Shown here piece by piece: positions 63,874 through 64,000 of a stretch of 64,000 nucleotides of DNA. Source of the DNA: Leptospira sp. 96542. GTDB taxonomy: Bacteria; Spirochaetota; Leptospiria; Leptospirales; Leptospiraceae. The translations under genes and the position numbers were made by a program. The stretch covers positions 146,712-210,711 of the forward strand of contig JARJFC010000002.1 of NCBI GenBank assembly GCA_029310945.1, in the 5' to 3' direction. Within the stretch, counting starts at the first letter, position 1. Each line of letters begins with the position of its first letter. Under the pieces are notes generated by a model. It was not told the DNA's origin. It made no database searches and saw nothing but the letters and a program-made list of their open reading frames with translations.

Positions 63874-64000
63874 CTTTCCGACACGAATTCCTAATGAATT
63901 GGTTCCTTATTGGACGAAAATTTTGTATGGTAAGCAATTTTTTTTTGTCCTAAGCTTTTTTTTAAAGAGTTGTAAATAAATTTACGACAAATGGAGTTAT
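63874..64000. other. Window end, upstream region of the lipoprotein
   Basis: These 127 bases are upstream of the minus-strand lipoprotein and hold T-rich tracts near 63940-63962. A further gene may begin beyond the edge. Nothing else is supported. Confidence 0.4.

Overview
The window is about 64 kb of moderately AT-rich, gene-dense bacterial chromosome. It most probably comes from the spirochaete genus Leptospira. This is inferred from protein families, not from an rRNA gene: several 7TM-DISM signalling proteins, a DUF1574 protein, tandem TRL-like lipoproteins, many lipoproteins with short Leptospira-style lipoboxes, and a RodA with a large insertion. A set of catabolic and anabolic enzymes (crotonyl-CoA carboxylase/reductase, acetoacetyl-CoA synthetase, acyl-CoA dehydrogenase, acyl desaturase) fits an aerobic organism living on fatty acids, perhaps a free-living species. 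I saw no tRNA, rRNA, CRISPR array, insertion sequence or phage gene, and no gap above 300 bases lacks a gene.

Layout. 0.1-7.3 kb: Na/Pi cotransporter, two 7TM-DISM sensors (one AraC-type, one SpoIIE phosphatase) flanking a beta-propeller lipoprotein, and a small conserved protein. 7.4-12.0 kb: a Cys/His-rich exported protein, then an MbnP/MbnH copper-protein pair with two further envelope proteins and no methanobactin genes. 12.1-16.3 kb: crotonyl-CoA carboxylase/reductase, a VOC protein, an MDR oxidoreductase, DUF2721, and a DUF1858 protein divergent from a PTPS-III-type pterin enzyme (their start codons overlap). 16.4-18.4 kb: an operon of three TRL-like lipoproteins and an outer-membrane-type protein. 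18.6-23.6 kb: a hybrid receiver/PAS/histidine kinase, then a TetR regulator divergent from a ferredoxin-type reductase and a fatty-acid desaturase, with matching operator-like sites at both promoters (DesT-DesC-DesB-like). 23.6-26.4 kb: acyl-CoA dehydrogenase and dienelactone hydrolase. 26.4-34.9 kb: an uninterrupted minus-strand run of MBOAT acyltransferase, DUF1574, a His/Cys-rich exported protein and a CzcCBA-type metal efflux system.

35-45.5 kb: acetoacetyl-CoA synthetase; an operon of cysteine synthase, sterol-desaturase-like hydroxylase and 7TM-DISM histidine kinase; an organophosphate-type MFS transporter; SRPBCC, beta-propeller glycosidase-like and pirin proteins; mannose-6-phosphate isomerase. 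45.5-49 kb: DnaJ-like protein, two secreted conserved proteins, a STAS anti-sigma antagonist and RibF. 49-54.8 kb: the elongasome operon mreC-mreD-mrdA-rodA, ending in an undescribed protein coupled to rodA by a one-base overlap. 54.9-60.8 kb: lipoprotein, DUF1993, membrane proteins, LOG-family enzyme, DUF4846 protein and a NaChBac-type sodium channel. 60.9-63.9 kb: DUF1304 membrane protein plus an ECF sigma factor with a Cys-rich tail, behind an ECF-like promoter, and a large lipoprotein.

The most promising leads are the fifth gene of the mre/mrd operon, the methanobactin-free MbnP/MbnH operon, the paired DesT-like operators, the PTPS-III motif, the ECF promoter with DUF1304, and the TRL operon with its double palindrome.
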